Origin: a virus
Length of the DNA: 39,046 bases
IMG/VR virus record: IMGVR_UViG_3300042549_010698
Span: 1 to 39,046 of that record
Reading direction: 5' to 3' (one strand)
The notes below the pieces were generated by a model, which saw only the letters and a list, made by a program, of their open reading frames with translations, was not told the origin of the DNA and did not search any database. The position numbers and the translations under genes were made by a program. Shown in pieces: positions 14,832 to 19,492 of the stretch (the first letter of the stretch is position 1; each line of letters opens with the position of its first letter).

Positions 14832-15418
14832 ATAGTCCTAAACTCTGCTTTATTGACGTTGAAACAACTGGCGTACATCGCGAACAGCATAACATTTTTC
14901 AGATCAGTGCCCGCATCACTTCGTCTGATGCATCTGAAATCTTGTCAAGCTTTAATGCTACATTCAGACCATTGACACTAACCGTTCAAGAGGATGCACT
15001 CGCGCAACATGGTTATAGTTTAGAAGATCTTGCTAGCTTGCCGACGAGTAGCAGCACTGCATATAGTGAGTTTGTGGCATGGCTCTCAGAGCATGTCAAT
15101 CGTTATGATAAATCAGACAAGCTTCACTTTGTTGCCTATAATGCTAAATTTGATGCCGAGTTTGTAAGATCTTGGTTTGAGAAACATGACGATGCCTATT
15201 TTGGCAGCTATTTTTGGAATCCTCCTATTTGTGTCATGATGGGGGCAGCTTGGTTTACCAAAAGAGTCAGAGGGGCCCTCCCTAATTTCAAACTATCTAC
15301 GCTATGTCAATGCGCTGAGTTAGGCTGGGACGAAGCTCAGGCACACGATGCAAGCTATGACATTGACAAAACCATTGAGCTTTATCGTTATCTTGACACA
15401 AATCTCAGCGCTCTCTAG
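14828..15418 (+). CDS. DnaQ-like DEDDh 3'-5' exonuclease, 196 aa
   Basis: All three exonuclease motifs are present: ExoI CFIDVETTG (D10, E12), ExoII FVAYNAKFDAEF (D109) and ExoIII AHDASYDIDKT (H173, D178). The His four residues before the last Asp places it in the DEDDh class with DnaQ/RNase T. It is a stand-alone nuclease domain, so it could be a proofreading subunit, or act in DNA or tRNA 3'-end trimming. The dense tRNA region starts 700 bases downstream. Confidence 0.85.
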   Translation: MNSPKLCFIDVETTGVHREQHNIFQISARITSSDASEILSSFNATFRPLTLTVQEDALAQHGYSLEDLASLPTSSSTAYSEFVAWLSEHVNRYDKSDKLHFVAYNAKFDAEFVRSWFEKHDDAYFGSYFWNPPICVMMGAAWFTKRVRGALPNFKLSTLCQCAELGWDEAQAHDASYDIDKTIELYRYLDTNLSAL

Positions 15419-15506
15419 GCTGATCCTGGAGCAGAGGGCCCAGCCCGGGGCCAGTCAATGACAGGCTTGGAGCCGAGAAAAAAATGAAAAAAAATGAAAA
15501 AAGATA

Positions 15507-15535
15507 TGTACTTTTCCCCTCCTTTATGGTAAGAT
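15507..15535 (+). promoter_or_regulatory. sigma70-like promoter of RNA unit A
   Basis: TGTACT, 17-bp spacer, TAAGAT with TGG before the -10. It precedes two hairpins (15561-15580 region) and the permuted tRNA-like element. Confidence 0.6.
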
Positions 15536-15587
15536 CTCCTTGCCGCTGAAAAGCAGCAGATCTTAGAGAGAGTCTAAGAGATTGAAT

Positions 15588-15676
15588 CAACTTAAAGTAA
15601 GACGATGGTTCGAATCCATCCCCAGCCGCGCACGCTGGCTAGGTAGTTTATAAGAGGTAAAACATACTTTAAGTTG
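15588..15676 (+). ncRNA. circularly permuted tRNA-like RNA
   Basis: A 12-bp perfect terminal stem (CAACTTAAAGTA, 15588-15599, with TACTTTAAGTTG, 15665-15676) encloses tRNA parts in permuted order. First come a variable AGAC and a canonical T arm GATGG-TTCGAAT-CCATC (15604-15620), then 3' acceptor strand CCCAGCC, a 9-base linker, 5' acceptor strand GGCTAGG (6 of 7 pairs), T8-A9, a D arm GTTT-ATAAGAGGTA-AAAC with G18G19 and A14/A21, and A26. The enclosing stem takes the place of the anticodon arm, so the RNA ends lie where the anticodon should be. No CCA is encoded. Anticodon identity cannot be assigned. Confidence 0.55.
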
Positions 15677-15697
15677 AAAAAAAGTTTCACTTTTTTG

Positions 15698-15726
15698 TTT
15701 ACAATCTCTCAAATTCTTGGTAAGAT
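15698..15726 (+). promoter_or_regulatory. sigma70-like promoter of RNA unit B
   Basis: TTTACA, 17-bp spacer, TAAGAT with TGG; upstream TTTCACTTTTTTG tract. Confidence 0.65.
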
Positions 15727-15739
15727 CTCCTCATCAAAG

Positions 15740-15813
15740 AGATTAAGAATTTTGGCGCTATTGGTTTAAACGCTACCAAACGTTTCAATAGATGAATGCG
15801 AAATTCTTAATCT
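15740..15813 (+). ncRNA. unclassified structured RNA B
   Basis: A 13-bp terminal stem (AGATTAAGAATTT with AAATTCTTAATCT) encloses an internal hairpin (CTATTG with CAATAG, and GTTT with AAAC inside). The 48-base interior is too short to be a tRNA. It follows its own promoter; no long reading frame is present. Confidence 0.5.
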
Positions 15814-15840
15814 TCAGATGAAAAAAAAATCACTTTTTTG

Positions 15841-15868
15841 TTTACTTTTGAAAAAAAGTTGATAAAAT
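15841..15868 (+). promoter_or_regulatory. sigma70-like promoter of RNA unit C
   Basis: TTTACT, 16-bp spacer, TAAAAT, preceded by CACTTTTTTG. Confidence 0.5.
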
Positions 15869-15874
15869 AAGCAA

Positions 15875-16005
15875 TGTAAGACATAAATAACTATCCGATA
15901 GGTTCATGACGAGGGAGCACCTGAAGCGCCCAAGCGAGCACAATTAGGTGTCACTATAAACGAAAGTTTATAGGTAGTGTATAAAAATATTTTCTATGTC
16001 TTACA
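15875..16005 (+). ncRNA. unclassified structured RNA C
   Basis: An 11-bp terminal stem (TGTAAGACATA with TATGTCTTACA) closes a multibranch structure with three hairpins: CTAT-CCG-ATAG, CACCT...AGGTG (with CGC/GCG inside) and CACTATAAAC-GAAA-GTTTATAGgTAGTG. The last has a GNRA-type tetraloop and is a convincing RNA stem. It starts 6 bases after a -10 box. Not a known class to me. Confidence 0.55.
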
Positions 16006-16128
16006 AAAACTATGATGTATAAAGGACAAGCCAAGTCCCATCAGAAACAATCGTCAGTTAGTCATTGGCTGATATTTCATCGATTAAGATGAGGTTGTGG
16101 TAAAAGCCCACACAGTGTATTTTCAAAT
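16006..16128 (+). other. intergenic RNA-like segment before the tRNA array
   Basis: No reading frame or tRNA is seen. Local hairpins are possible (GGAC/GTCC at about 16023, TGTGG-TAAAAG-CCACA near 16096-16112), so it may be a further small RNA or a leader of the array transcript. Confidence 0.3.
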
Positions 16129-16203
16129 AGGCCGTTCGTTCAACGGATAGGACTGAGACCTTCTAAGTCTCCAATGAGTGTTCGATTCACTCACGGCCTA
16201 CCA
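16129..16203 (+). tRNA. tRNA-Arg(UCU)
   Basis: Complete cloverleaf: acceptor AGGCCGT/ACGGCCT, anticodon loop CTTCTAA, T loop TTCGATT, encoded CCA. Confidence 0.93.
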
Positions 16204-16211
16204 AATTTAGC

Positions 16212-16260
16212 GTTAGGTGTAGCCACCTCGGAAGATGACTGTGATACCGTTACAGTTAAC
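16212..16260 (+). other. small two-hairpin RNA between tRNAs
   Basis: GTTA...TAAC encloses GGTG-TAGC-CACC and ACTGT-GATACCGTT-ACAGT. It occupies a tRNA-sized slot between Arg and Glu genes with the same TTTTCAA-type spacers, but has no T arm or CCA. Confidence 0.35.
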
Positions 16261-16271
16261 AATTTTCAAAT

Positions 16272-16346
16272 GCTGCCATCGTCTATCGGTTAGGACAAAT
16301 GGTTTTCAACCATTAGAGCGGGGTTCAACTCCCCGTGGCAGTACCA
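16272..16346 (+). tRNA. tRNA-Glu(UUC)
   Basis: Acceptor GCTGCCA/TGGCAGT, anticodon loop TTTTCAA, T arm CGGGG-TTCAACT-CCCCG, encoded CCA. Confidence 0.93.
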
Positions 16347-16358
16347 ATTTTCTTAATA

Positions 16359-16436
16359 TCCTATTGTAGCTCAGTTGGTCAGAGCACTCGGTTGATAACC
16401 GATAGGTCGCAGGTTCAAATCCTGCCAGTAGGACCA
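16359..16436 (+). tRNA. tRNA-Ile(GAU)
   Basis: Acceptor CCTATTG/CAGTAGG, D arm GCTC...GAGC, anticodon loop TTGATAA, T arm GCAGG-TTCAAAT-CCTGC, encoded CCA. The outermost anticodon-stem pair is a C-U mismatch. Confidence 0.92.
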
Positions 16437-16447
16437 AATTTTTCAAT

Positions 16448-16536
16448 GTACGTGAGGCTACTGTTGGTTGTGTGGCGGCAGACTGTAACCCTGCTCATCA
16501 GAAACACCGTTGGTTCGATTCCAACCGCGTACACCA
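16448..16536 (+). tRNA. tRNA-Tyr(GUA)
   Basis: Acceptor GTACGTG/CGCGTAC, anticodon loop CTGTAAC and a long variable region, as expected for bacterial class II tRNA-Tyr. CCA encoded. Confidence 0.92.
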
Positions 16537-16546
16537 ATTTCAAAAA

Positions 16547-16621
16547 GCACCGTTAGTGTAATGGATAACACGCAAGGCTACGGACTTTGTAATAGAGGTT
16601 CAAGTCCTCTGCGGTGCACCA
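16547..16621 (+). tRNA. tRNA-Arg(ACG)
   Basis: Acceptor GCACCGT/GCGGTGC, anticodon loop CTACGGA. A34 would need deamination to inosine by the host TadA to read all CGU/C/A codons. Confidence 0.92.
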
Positions 16622-16631
16622 ATTTTAATAT

Positions 16632-16706
16632 CGGTATGAAGCTTTAATGGTGAAGCGGCTGTCTGAAGAACAGCATAAGACGATTCAAGCGCGTCCATAC
16701 CGGCCA
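16632..16706 (+). tRNA. tRNA-Phe(GAA)
   Basis: Acceptor CGGTATG/CATACCG, anticodon loop CTGAAGA in a 5-bp stem GCTGT/ACAGC. The inner T-stem pair is an A-G mismatch. CCA encoded. Confidence 0.9.
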
Positions 16707-16715
16707 ATTTTCAAT

Positions 16716-16789
16716 CGCGGGGTAGAGTAGCGGCAACTCAACGGTCTCATAAGCCGTGCACGTGGGTTCGAATCCCACCTCCGCAACCA
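16716..16789 (+). tRNA. initiator-type tRNA-fMet(CAU)
   Basis: The 5' end CGCGGGG opposite CTCCGCA leaves position C1 unpaired with A72, the hallmark of bacterial initiator tRNA that allows formylation. Anticodon loop CTCATAA. The usual three G-C pairs below the anticodon loop are only partly kept (GGT/GCC), which may weaken P-site selectivity. Confidence 0.85.
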
Positions 16790-16796
16790 ATTTCTT

Positions 16797-16871
16797 GGGG
16801 ATGTAGCTCAGAGGAAGAGCGCTAGCCTGTCACGCTAGAGGTCGCGATATCGTAATTCGTCATTCCCGCCA
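16797..16871 (+). tRNA. tRNA-Asp(GUC) with swapped T-loop pair
   Basis: Acceptor GGGGATG/CATTCCC, anticodon loop CTGTCAC, G73, encoded CCA. The T loop reads ATCGTAA, with A54 and U58 exchanged relative to the normal U54-A58. Confidence 0.88.
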
Positions 16872-16879
16872 AATTTTAA

Positions 16880-16972
16880 GGAACGTTGACAGAGTCTGGT
16901 ATTGTGCCGTCCTGCTAAGACGTGGCCAACCCTATAAAGGTTGCATTGGTTCAAATCCAATACGTTCCGCCA
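16880..16972 (+). tRNA. tRNA-Ser(GCU)
   Basis: Acceptor GGAACGT/ACGTTCC, anticodon loop CTGCTAA, long variable arm with AACC-CTATAAA-GGTT, G73 and CCA. Confidence 0.92.
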
Positions 16973-16982
16973 TTTTTTAATA

Positions 16983-17057
16983 CGGATAAAGGCCGACTGG
17001 TGAGGCACTTGCTTTGGGAGCAAGCATAGTTGAGTTCGATTCTCAATTATCCGACCA
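16983..17057 (+). tRNA. tRNA-Pro(UGG)
   Basis: Acceptor CGGATAA/TTATCCG (C1-G72 as in bacterial Pro tRNA), anticodon loop TTTGGGA, T loop TTCGATT, encoded CCA. Confidence 0.92.
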
Positions 17058-17069
17058 ATTTCAAAACAT

Positions 17070-17143
17070 GCGTTGATCGTCTAGTGGCAAGACCTTGGTC
17101 TCCAAAACCAAAGACGTGGGTTCGATTCCTACTCAACGTGCCA
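17070..17143 (+). tRNA. tRNA-Trp(CCA), first copy
   Basis: Acceptor GCGTTGA/TCAACGT, anticodon arm TTGGT-CTCCAAA-ACCAA, G73, encoded CCA. Confidence 0.92.
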
Positions 17144-17145
17144 AA

Positions 17146-17221
17146 CGAGGCGAAGCTTTGATGGCTGAAGCAATCGGTTCTTACCCGATAGAAGCCGGCT
17201 CGAGTCCGGACGCCTTGACCA
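17146..17221 (+). tRNA. tRNA-Lys(CUU)
   Basis: Acceptor CGAGGCG/CGCCTTG, anticodon arm ATCGG-TTCTTAC-CCGAT. The T loop is CTCGAGT (C54). It begins 2 bases after the Trp gene. Confidence 0.88.
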
Positions 17222-17237
17222 TTTTTCAATAAACAAT

Positions 17238-17312
17238 GGGTGCTAAGCTTTAATGGTGAAGCAACGGGCTTTTAACTCGTAGAACTGGGATCGTTACCCA
17301 GAGCACCTACCA
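17238..17312 (+). tRNA. tRNA-Lys(UUU) with swapped T-loop pair
   Basis: Acceptor GGGTGCT/AGCACCT, anticodon loop CTTTTAA, T arm CTGGG-ATCGTTA-CCCAG with A54/U58 in a fully paired stem. Confidence 0.9.
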
Positions 17313-17320
17313 ATTTCAAC

Positions 17321-17395
17321 AGGACTTTCGTATAACGGTTATTACTCTCGGCTTTGACCCGATAGATAGATGTTCAATTCATCTAGGTCCTACCA
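17321..17395 (+). tRNA. tRNA-Gln(UUG)
   Basis: Acceptor AGGACTT/AGGTCCT, anticodon loop CTTTGAC, T arm AGATG-TTCAATT-CATCT, encoded CCA. Confidence 0.91.
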
Positions 17396-17404
17396 ATTTT
17401 CAAA

Positions 17405-17495
17405 TCCCAGCGACCCGAGCAGGCGAACGGGCGTGGCTGTTAACCACTGCACCATGAATAATGGAGGCTAGGATCGTTACCTAGGCTGGGAGCCA
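17405..17495 (+). tRNA. tRNA-Asn(GUU) with a class II-like variable arm
   Basis: Acceptor TCCCAGC/GCTGGGA with G73 as in bacterial Asn tRNA; anticodon loop CTGTTAA. Unlike normal Asn tRNA it has a long variable arm (CACCAT-GAATA-ATGGAG). T arm CTAGG-ATCGTTA-CCTAG again carries A54/U58. Confidence 0.85.
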
Positions 17496-17504
17496 TTTTT
17501 AAAA

Positions 17505-17578
17505 GCGCTATAAGTGTTACGGCAGCACGTGATCCTTCCAAGTTCGAGGCGTGGGTTCGACTCCCACATAGCGTACCA
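17505..17578 (+). tRNA. tRNA-Gly(UCC), first copy
   Basis: Acceptor GCGCTAT/ATAGCGT, D arm GTGT-TACGGCA-GCAC, anticodon loop CTTCCAA, T arm GTGGG-TTCGACT-CCCAC, encoded CCA. One T-T mismatch in the anticodon stem. Confidence 0.88.
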
Positions 17579-17581
17579 ATT

Positions 17582-17740
17582 TTGACACAGACGGTCTAGC
17601 TGATGTAATTTACGAGACCATAAGAGAGGGTGATTGCGAGTGCGAATGCGTAGTAAGTCTTTTGACCGAAACAAAACAATATCTCGACAAGACCGGATAC
17701 TTGAACAAATTTCTGCCTCTCAAACTTCGGCGTGTGTCAA
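17582..17740 (+). ncRNA. unclassified structured RNA D
   Basis: A terminal stem TTGACACA/TGTGTCAA encloses GGTCT...AGACC, GAGAGG...CCTCTC and smaller elements over 159 bases. It breaks the tRNA array and contains no tRNA arm, CCA or long reading frame. Not a class I recognise. Confidence 0.45.
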
Positions 17741-17762
17741 CTCAATTATCCTAAACGGGCTC

Positions 17763-17848
17763 ATGAAACATAGGGACGGGCTCTTCCACTAGCGTAATGG
17801 CTAAAGCTTTCGGGCGAAGAGTATGTATATCTTGCAGAAGTGTTTCAT
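17763..17848 (+). ncRNA. unclassified structured RNA E
   Basis: A terminal stem ATGAAACA/TGTTTCAT encloses a rod-like fold: ACATA/TATGT, CTCTTC/GAAGAG and TAGC/GCTA. The D-loop-like GTAATGG is similar to neighbouring tRNAs, so a decayed tRNA is possible, but no T arm is present. The stretch from here to 17953 shows only a CTAAAG/CTTTAG hairpin (17889-17914). Confidence 0.45.
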
Positions 17849-17953
17849 TTTATTAACCTTAAACAACTACGTTAACTTAAAACGATACTAAAGATTGCGA
17901 AGTGCATGACTTTAGAGAGTGACGGCGGGAGAGAACGACCAACAATTTTCAAT

Positions 17954-18033
17954 GCTCCTATAGCTCAGTCGTGGTCAGAGCACCCGCCTTATAAGTGGGA
18001 GGTCGTGGGTTCAATCCCCCACTAGGAGTACCA
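17954..18033 (+). tRNA. tRNA-Ile(UAU)
   Basis: Acceptor GCTCCTA/TAGGAGT, anticodon arm CCCGC-CTTATAA-GTGGG, CCA encoded. Reads AUA directly with UAU rather than lysidine-modified CAU. The T loop appears to be 8 nt (TTCAATCC) to keep GTGGG/CCCAC paired. Confidence 0.87.
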
Positions 18034-18043
18034 AATTTTCAAT

Positions 18044-18080
18044 GCGCTTGTAGCTCAGTGGTAGAGCAAGGGTCTATGAT
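18044..18080 (+). pseudogene. 5' half of a tRNA, interrupted by a homing-endonuclease gene
   Basis: GCGCTTG-TA-GCTC-AGTGGTA-GAGC-A-AGGGT-CTATGAT is a perfect 5' acceptor strand, D arm and 5' anticodon stem, ending within the anticodon loop where the GIY-YIG gene begins. No matching 3' half with T arm and CCA is found downstream. At 18760-18773 the strings ACCCT and CAAGCG would pair with its stems, but there is no T arm between them. Confidence 0.7.
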
Positions 18081-18083
18081 TTG

Positions 18084-18091
18084 TATAAATA
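18084..18091 (+). promoter_or_regulatory. late promoter TATAAATA before the GIY-YIG gene
   Basis: Perfect octamer 5 bases before the ATG at 18097, inside the disrupted tRNA anticodon region. Confidence 0.6.
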
Positions 18092-18096
18092 TCTTT

Positions 18097-18624
18097 ATGT
18101 TATACACAATCTATAAAATTACCAATAATCTTAATGGAAAGATATATATTGGTAAGCACCAAACATTAGATGCAAATGATTCTTATTACGGTTCTGGTAA
18201 AGCAATAGTAAATGCCATTAAAAAACATGGCAAAGAAAATTTTACTAAGGAAATATTATTCATATTCCAGACTGAAGAAGAAATGAATAATAAAGAAAAG
18301 GAATTAATTACCGAAGAATTTGTATTACGCGAAGATACATATAACTTGGGTGTTGGCGGCGAAGGCGGAGCTCATTTTAAAGGAAAGAAGCATACCATTG
18401 AGGTTCGTAAAAAAATAGCTGAGGCTAATGCGAGTCGTGACAATTCATCATTAAAAGGAAAAATACCATGGAATAAAGGTCATAGAAAAAATCCTAATTC
18501 ATTAGATATGCCTAAAATACCTTGTAAAAGAAAGCGTAATCCTCTTAGTGAAGCAACGAAACAAAAACTTAGAGAAAAACAATTCGAACGTTGGAAAAGA
18601 CAGAAAGAAACTAATAAATTTTAA
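18097..18624 (+). CDS. GIY-YIG homing endonuclease (SegA-like), 175 aa
   Basis: The N-terminal YTIYKITNNLNGKIYIGKHQ contains the spaced Y-I-Y and Y-I-G elements of the GIY-YIG nuclease. A DNA-binding part follows with NUMOD3-like repeats: HFKGKKHTIEVRKKIAEAN (about residues 88-106) and a second copy around LSEATKQKLREKQFE. This is the layout of T4 Seg endonucleases, which cut and copy themselves into related phages and often sit in or next to tRNA genes. I use the ATG at 18097 just after a TATAAATA box; an in-frame ATG at 18076 is within the tRNA loop. It has invaded a tRNA anticodon loop. Confidence 0.9.
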   Translation: MLYTIYKITNNLNGKIYIGKHQTLDANDSYYGSGKAIVNAIKKHGKENFTKEILFIFQTEEEMNNKEKELITEEFVLREDTYNLGVGGEGGAHFKGKKHTIEVRKKIAEANASRDNSSLKGKIPWNKGHRKNPNSLDMPKIPCKRKRNPLSEATKQKLREKQFERWKRQKETNKF

Positions 18625-18626
18625 AT

Positions 18627-18734
18627 ACGCCTGAAGCTTAACGGTCAAGCAGTGGTCTCTTTCGAGCCTTCACGGAAATGAGAAGGCTTAAAATAAACCA
18701 TTGAAAGCAGGTTCAACTCCTGTCGGGCGTACCA
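18627..18734 (+). tRNA. tRNA with a 33-nt insertion in the anticodon loop
   Basis: Acceptor ACGCCTG/CGGGCGT, D arm GCTT-AACGGTC-AAGC, T arm GCAGG-TTCAACT-CCTGT and encoded CCA are all normal. The anticodon stem GTGGT/ACCAT holds a 40-base loop containing a hairpin AGCCTTC...GAAGGCT. Removing 33 bases leaves either CTCATAA (Met) or CTCTTAA (Lys). It starts 2 bases after the endonuclease stop codon. Confidence 0.75.
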
Positions 18735-18744
18735 ATTTCTTGAA

Positions 18745-18878
18745 ACATTAACACGCCACACCCTGATCAAGCGACGTGGTGATTATAGATAGACATACAA
18801 TGTAGAAGGTTCGATTCCTTGACTCTGGTGAGGTCTGTGTAGTATGGAATGGATCGTGAAATCCTATAGTGTTAATGT
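18745..18878 (+). ncRNA. unclassified structured RNA F with an internal T arm
   Basis: A 10-bp terminal stem (ACATTAACAC/GTGTTAATGT) encloses a T-arm-like AAGG-TTCGATT-CCTT (18807-18821 area), a hairpin GGAT-CGTGAA-ATCC and CCAC...GTGG. The T arm inside a long terminal stem recalls the permuted tRNA-like element at 15588, but I cannot complete an acceptor and D arm with confidence. Confidence 0.45.
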
Positions 18879-18885
18879 ATAAATA
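18878..18885 (+). promoter_or_regulatory. late promoter octamer upstream of tRNA-Ala
   Basis: Perfect TATAAATA directly after RNA F and 10 bases before tRNA-Ala; it could allow late transcription of the distal tRNA genes. Confidence 0.4.
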
Positions 18886-18895
18886 ATTTTTTAAT

Positions 18896-18971
18896 GGGGC
18901 TATGGCGCAATTGGTAGCGCAGATCCTTTGCAAGGATAAGGTTCTCGGTTCAAATCCGAGTAGCTCCACCA
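18896..18971 (+). tRNA. tRNA-Ala(UGC)
   Basis: Acceptor GGGGCTA/TAGCTCC, D arm GCGC-AATTGGTA-GCGC, anticodon loop TTTGCAA, A73, encoded CCA. The G3-U70 Ala identity pair is present (third pair G-T). Confidence 0.92.
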
Positions 18972-18981
18972 AATTTCAATC

Positions 18982-19056
18982 CCCGCTGTAGCTTATATGG
19001 TAAAGTCTACGCTTGTGACGCGTACTAACTCGGTTCGATCCCGAGCAGCTGGACCA
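18982..19056 (+). tRNA. tRNA-His(GUG)
   Basis: Acceptor CCCGCTG/CAGCTGG (one mismatch), anticodon arm TACGC-TTGTGAC-GCGTA, T arm CTCGG-TTCGATC-CCGAG. The base before position 1 is C rather than the G-1 usual for bacterial tRNA-His. Confidence 0.87.
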
Positions 19057-19063
19057 ACTTTTG

Positions 19064-19071
19064 TATAAATA
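19064..19071 (+). promoter_or_regulatory. late promoter TATAAATA
   Basis: Perfect octamer 5 bases before the ATG at 19077. Confidence 0.7.
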
Positions 19072-19076
19072 AGAAC

Positions 19077-19277
19077 ATGAAGAAAGACTCCTTGGAGAAT
19101 ATTGCATTACGCGTTTTAACAGAATCAAAACCGAAATCGTGGCATCAGTTGGATTCAGCTACGCAAAAAAAATTAACTACAGTTTATGCGATGTATAGCC
19201 TAGGAAATTTGCAAGCTGAAAGCCAAAAACTGAAAGATGCAATTGCTGAAATTTATCAGCTTGGCCTTTCACAATAA
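19077..19277 (+). CDS. putative capsid-targeted internal protein, 66 aa
   Basis: The N-terminal helix MKKDSLENIALRVLTE ends in LTE|S (14-17), matching the T4 prohead protease (gp21) consensus (L/I)xE|(A/G/S). Six other small genes in the tRNA region have the same N-terminal design. The remaining about 50 residues (KPKSWHQLDSATQKKLTTVY...) would form a small helical domain. It lies between tRNA-His and tRNA-Gly and has its own late promoter. By analogy to T4 internal proteins it would be packed in the head and possibly injected; this is inference, and no sequence similarity beyond the leader is claimed. Confidence 0.65.
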   Translation: MKKDSLENIALRVLTESKPKSWHQLDSATQKKLTTVYAMYSLGNLQAESQKLKDAIAEIYQLGLSQ

Positions 19278-19279
19278 AC

Positions 19280-19353
19280 GCGCTAATAATTTAATGGTAA
19301 AATGTCTGTCTTCCAAGCAGAATTCCTGAGTTAGATTCTCAGTTAGCGTACCA
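19280..19353 (+). tRNA. tRNA-Gly(UCC), second copy
   Basis: Acceptor GCGCTAA/TTAGCGT, anticodon arm TCTGT-CTTCCAA-GCAGA. The T loop TTAGATT has A56 instead of C56, so the G19-C56 tertiary pair is lost; the D stem ATTT/AAAT is weak. Begins 2 bases after a CDS stop. Confidence 0.85.
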
Positions 19354-19492
19354 ATTTAACAACTCTGTAATTCCGTAACATAGTATAGATGATAATGCGC
19401 CCGAAAGGGAGAAGGTGCTTAGACCACATGAGGAAAAAAGAATTCAGAATTTCGGTGATCTGAATTAAAAGAAAACGCCGTACACTTTCAAT
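19354..19492 (+). other. spacer with hairpin, no gene seen
   Basis: About 140 bases between tRNA genes. The clearest element is a hairpin AATTCAGA...TCTGAATT (19441-19466). No reading frame or tRNA arm is recognisable. Confidence 0.35.

Noticed and set aside
15740-15813. RNA B as a second permuted tRNA
   Set aside because: The interior is only 48 bases, too short for acceptor, D and T arms, and no TTCRANY-type T loop is present.
16335-16556. Protein frames of 60-73 aa through the tRNA genes (also 17047-17229, 17477-17674, 18748-18972, 21256-21757)
   Set aside because: They consist of tRNA sequence (for example SVGQSTRL- or GSNPRG-like strings typical of translated tRNAs).
17582-17740. RNA D as an RNase P or 6S RNA
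   Set aside because: None of the conserved RNase P motifs or a 6S-type open bubble could be recognised by eye.
17995-18096. Extended start of the GIY-YIG gene at 17995
   Set aside because: The extra residues are translated tRNA-Ile and half-tRNA sequence; the start after the TATAAATA box is more credible.
18044-18734. Group I intron carrying the endonuclease within one tRNA
   Set aside because: The sequence after the endonuclease is a complete tRNA with its own 5' end rather than the missing 3' half, and no group I core elements are recognisable in about 20 non-coding bases.
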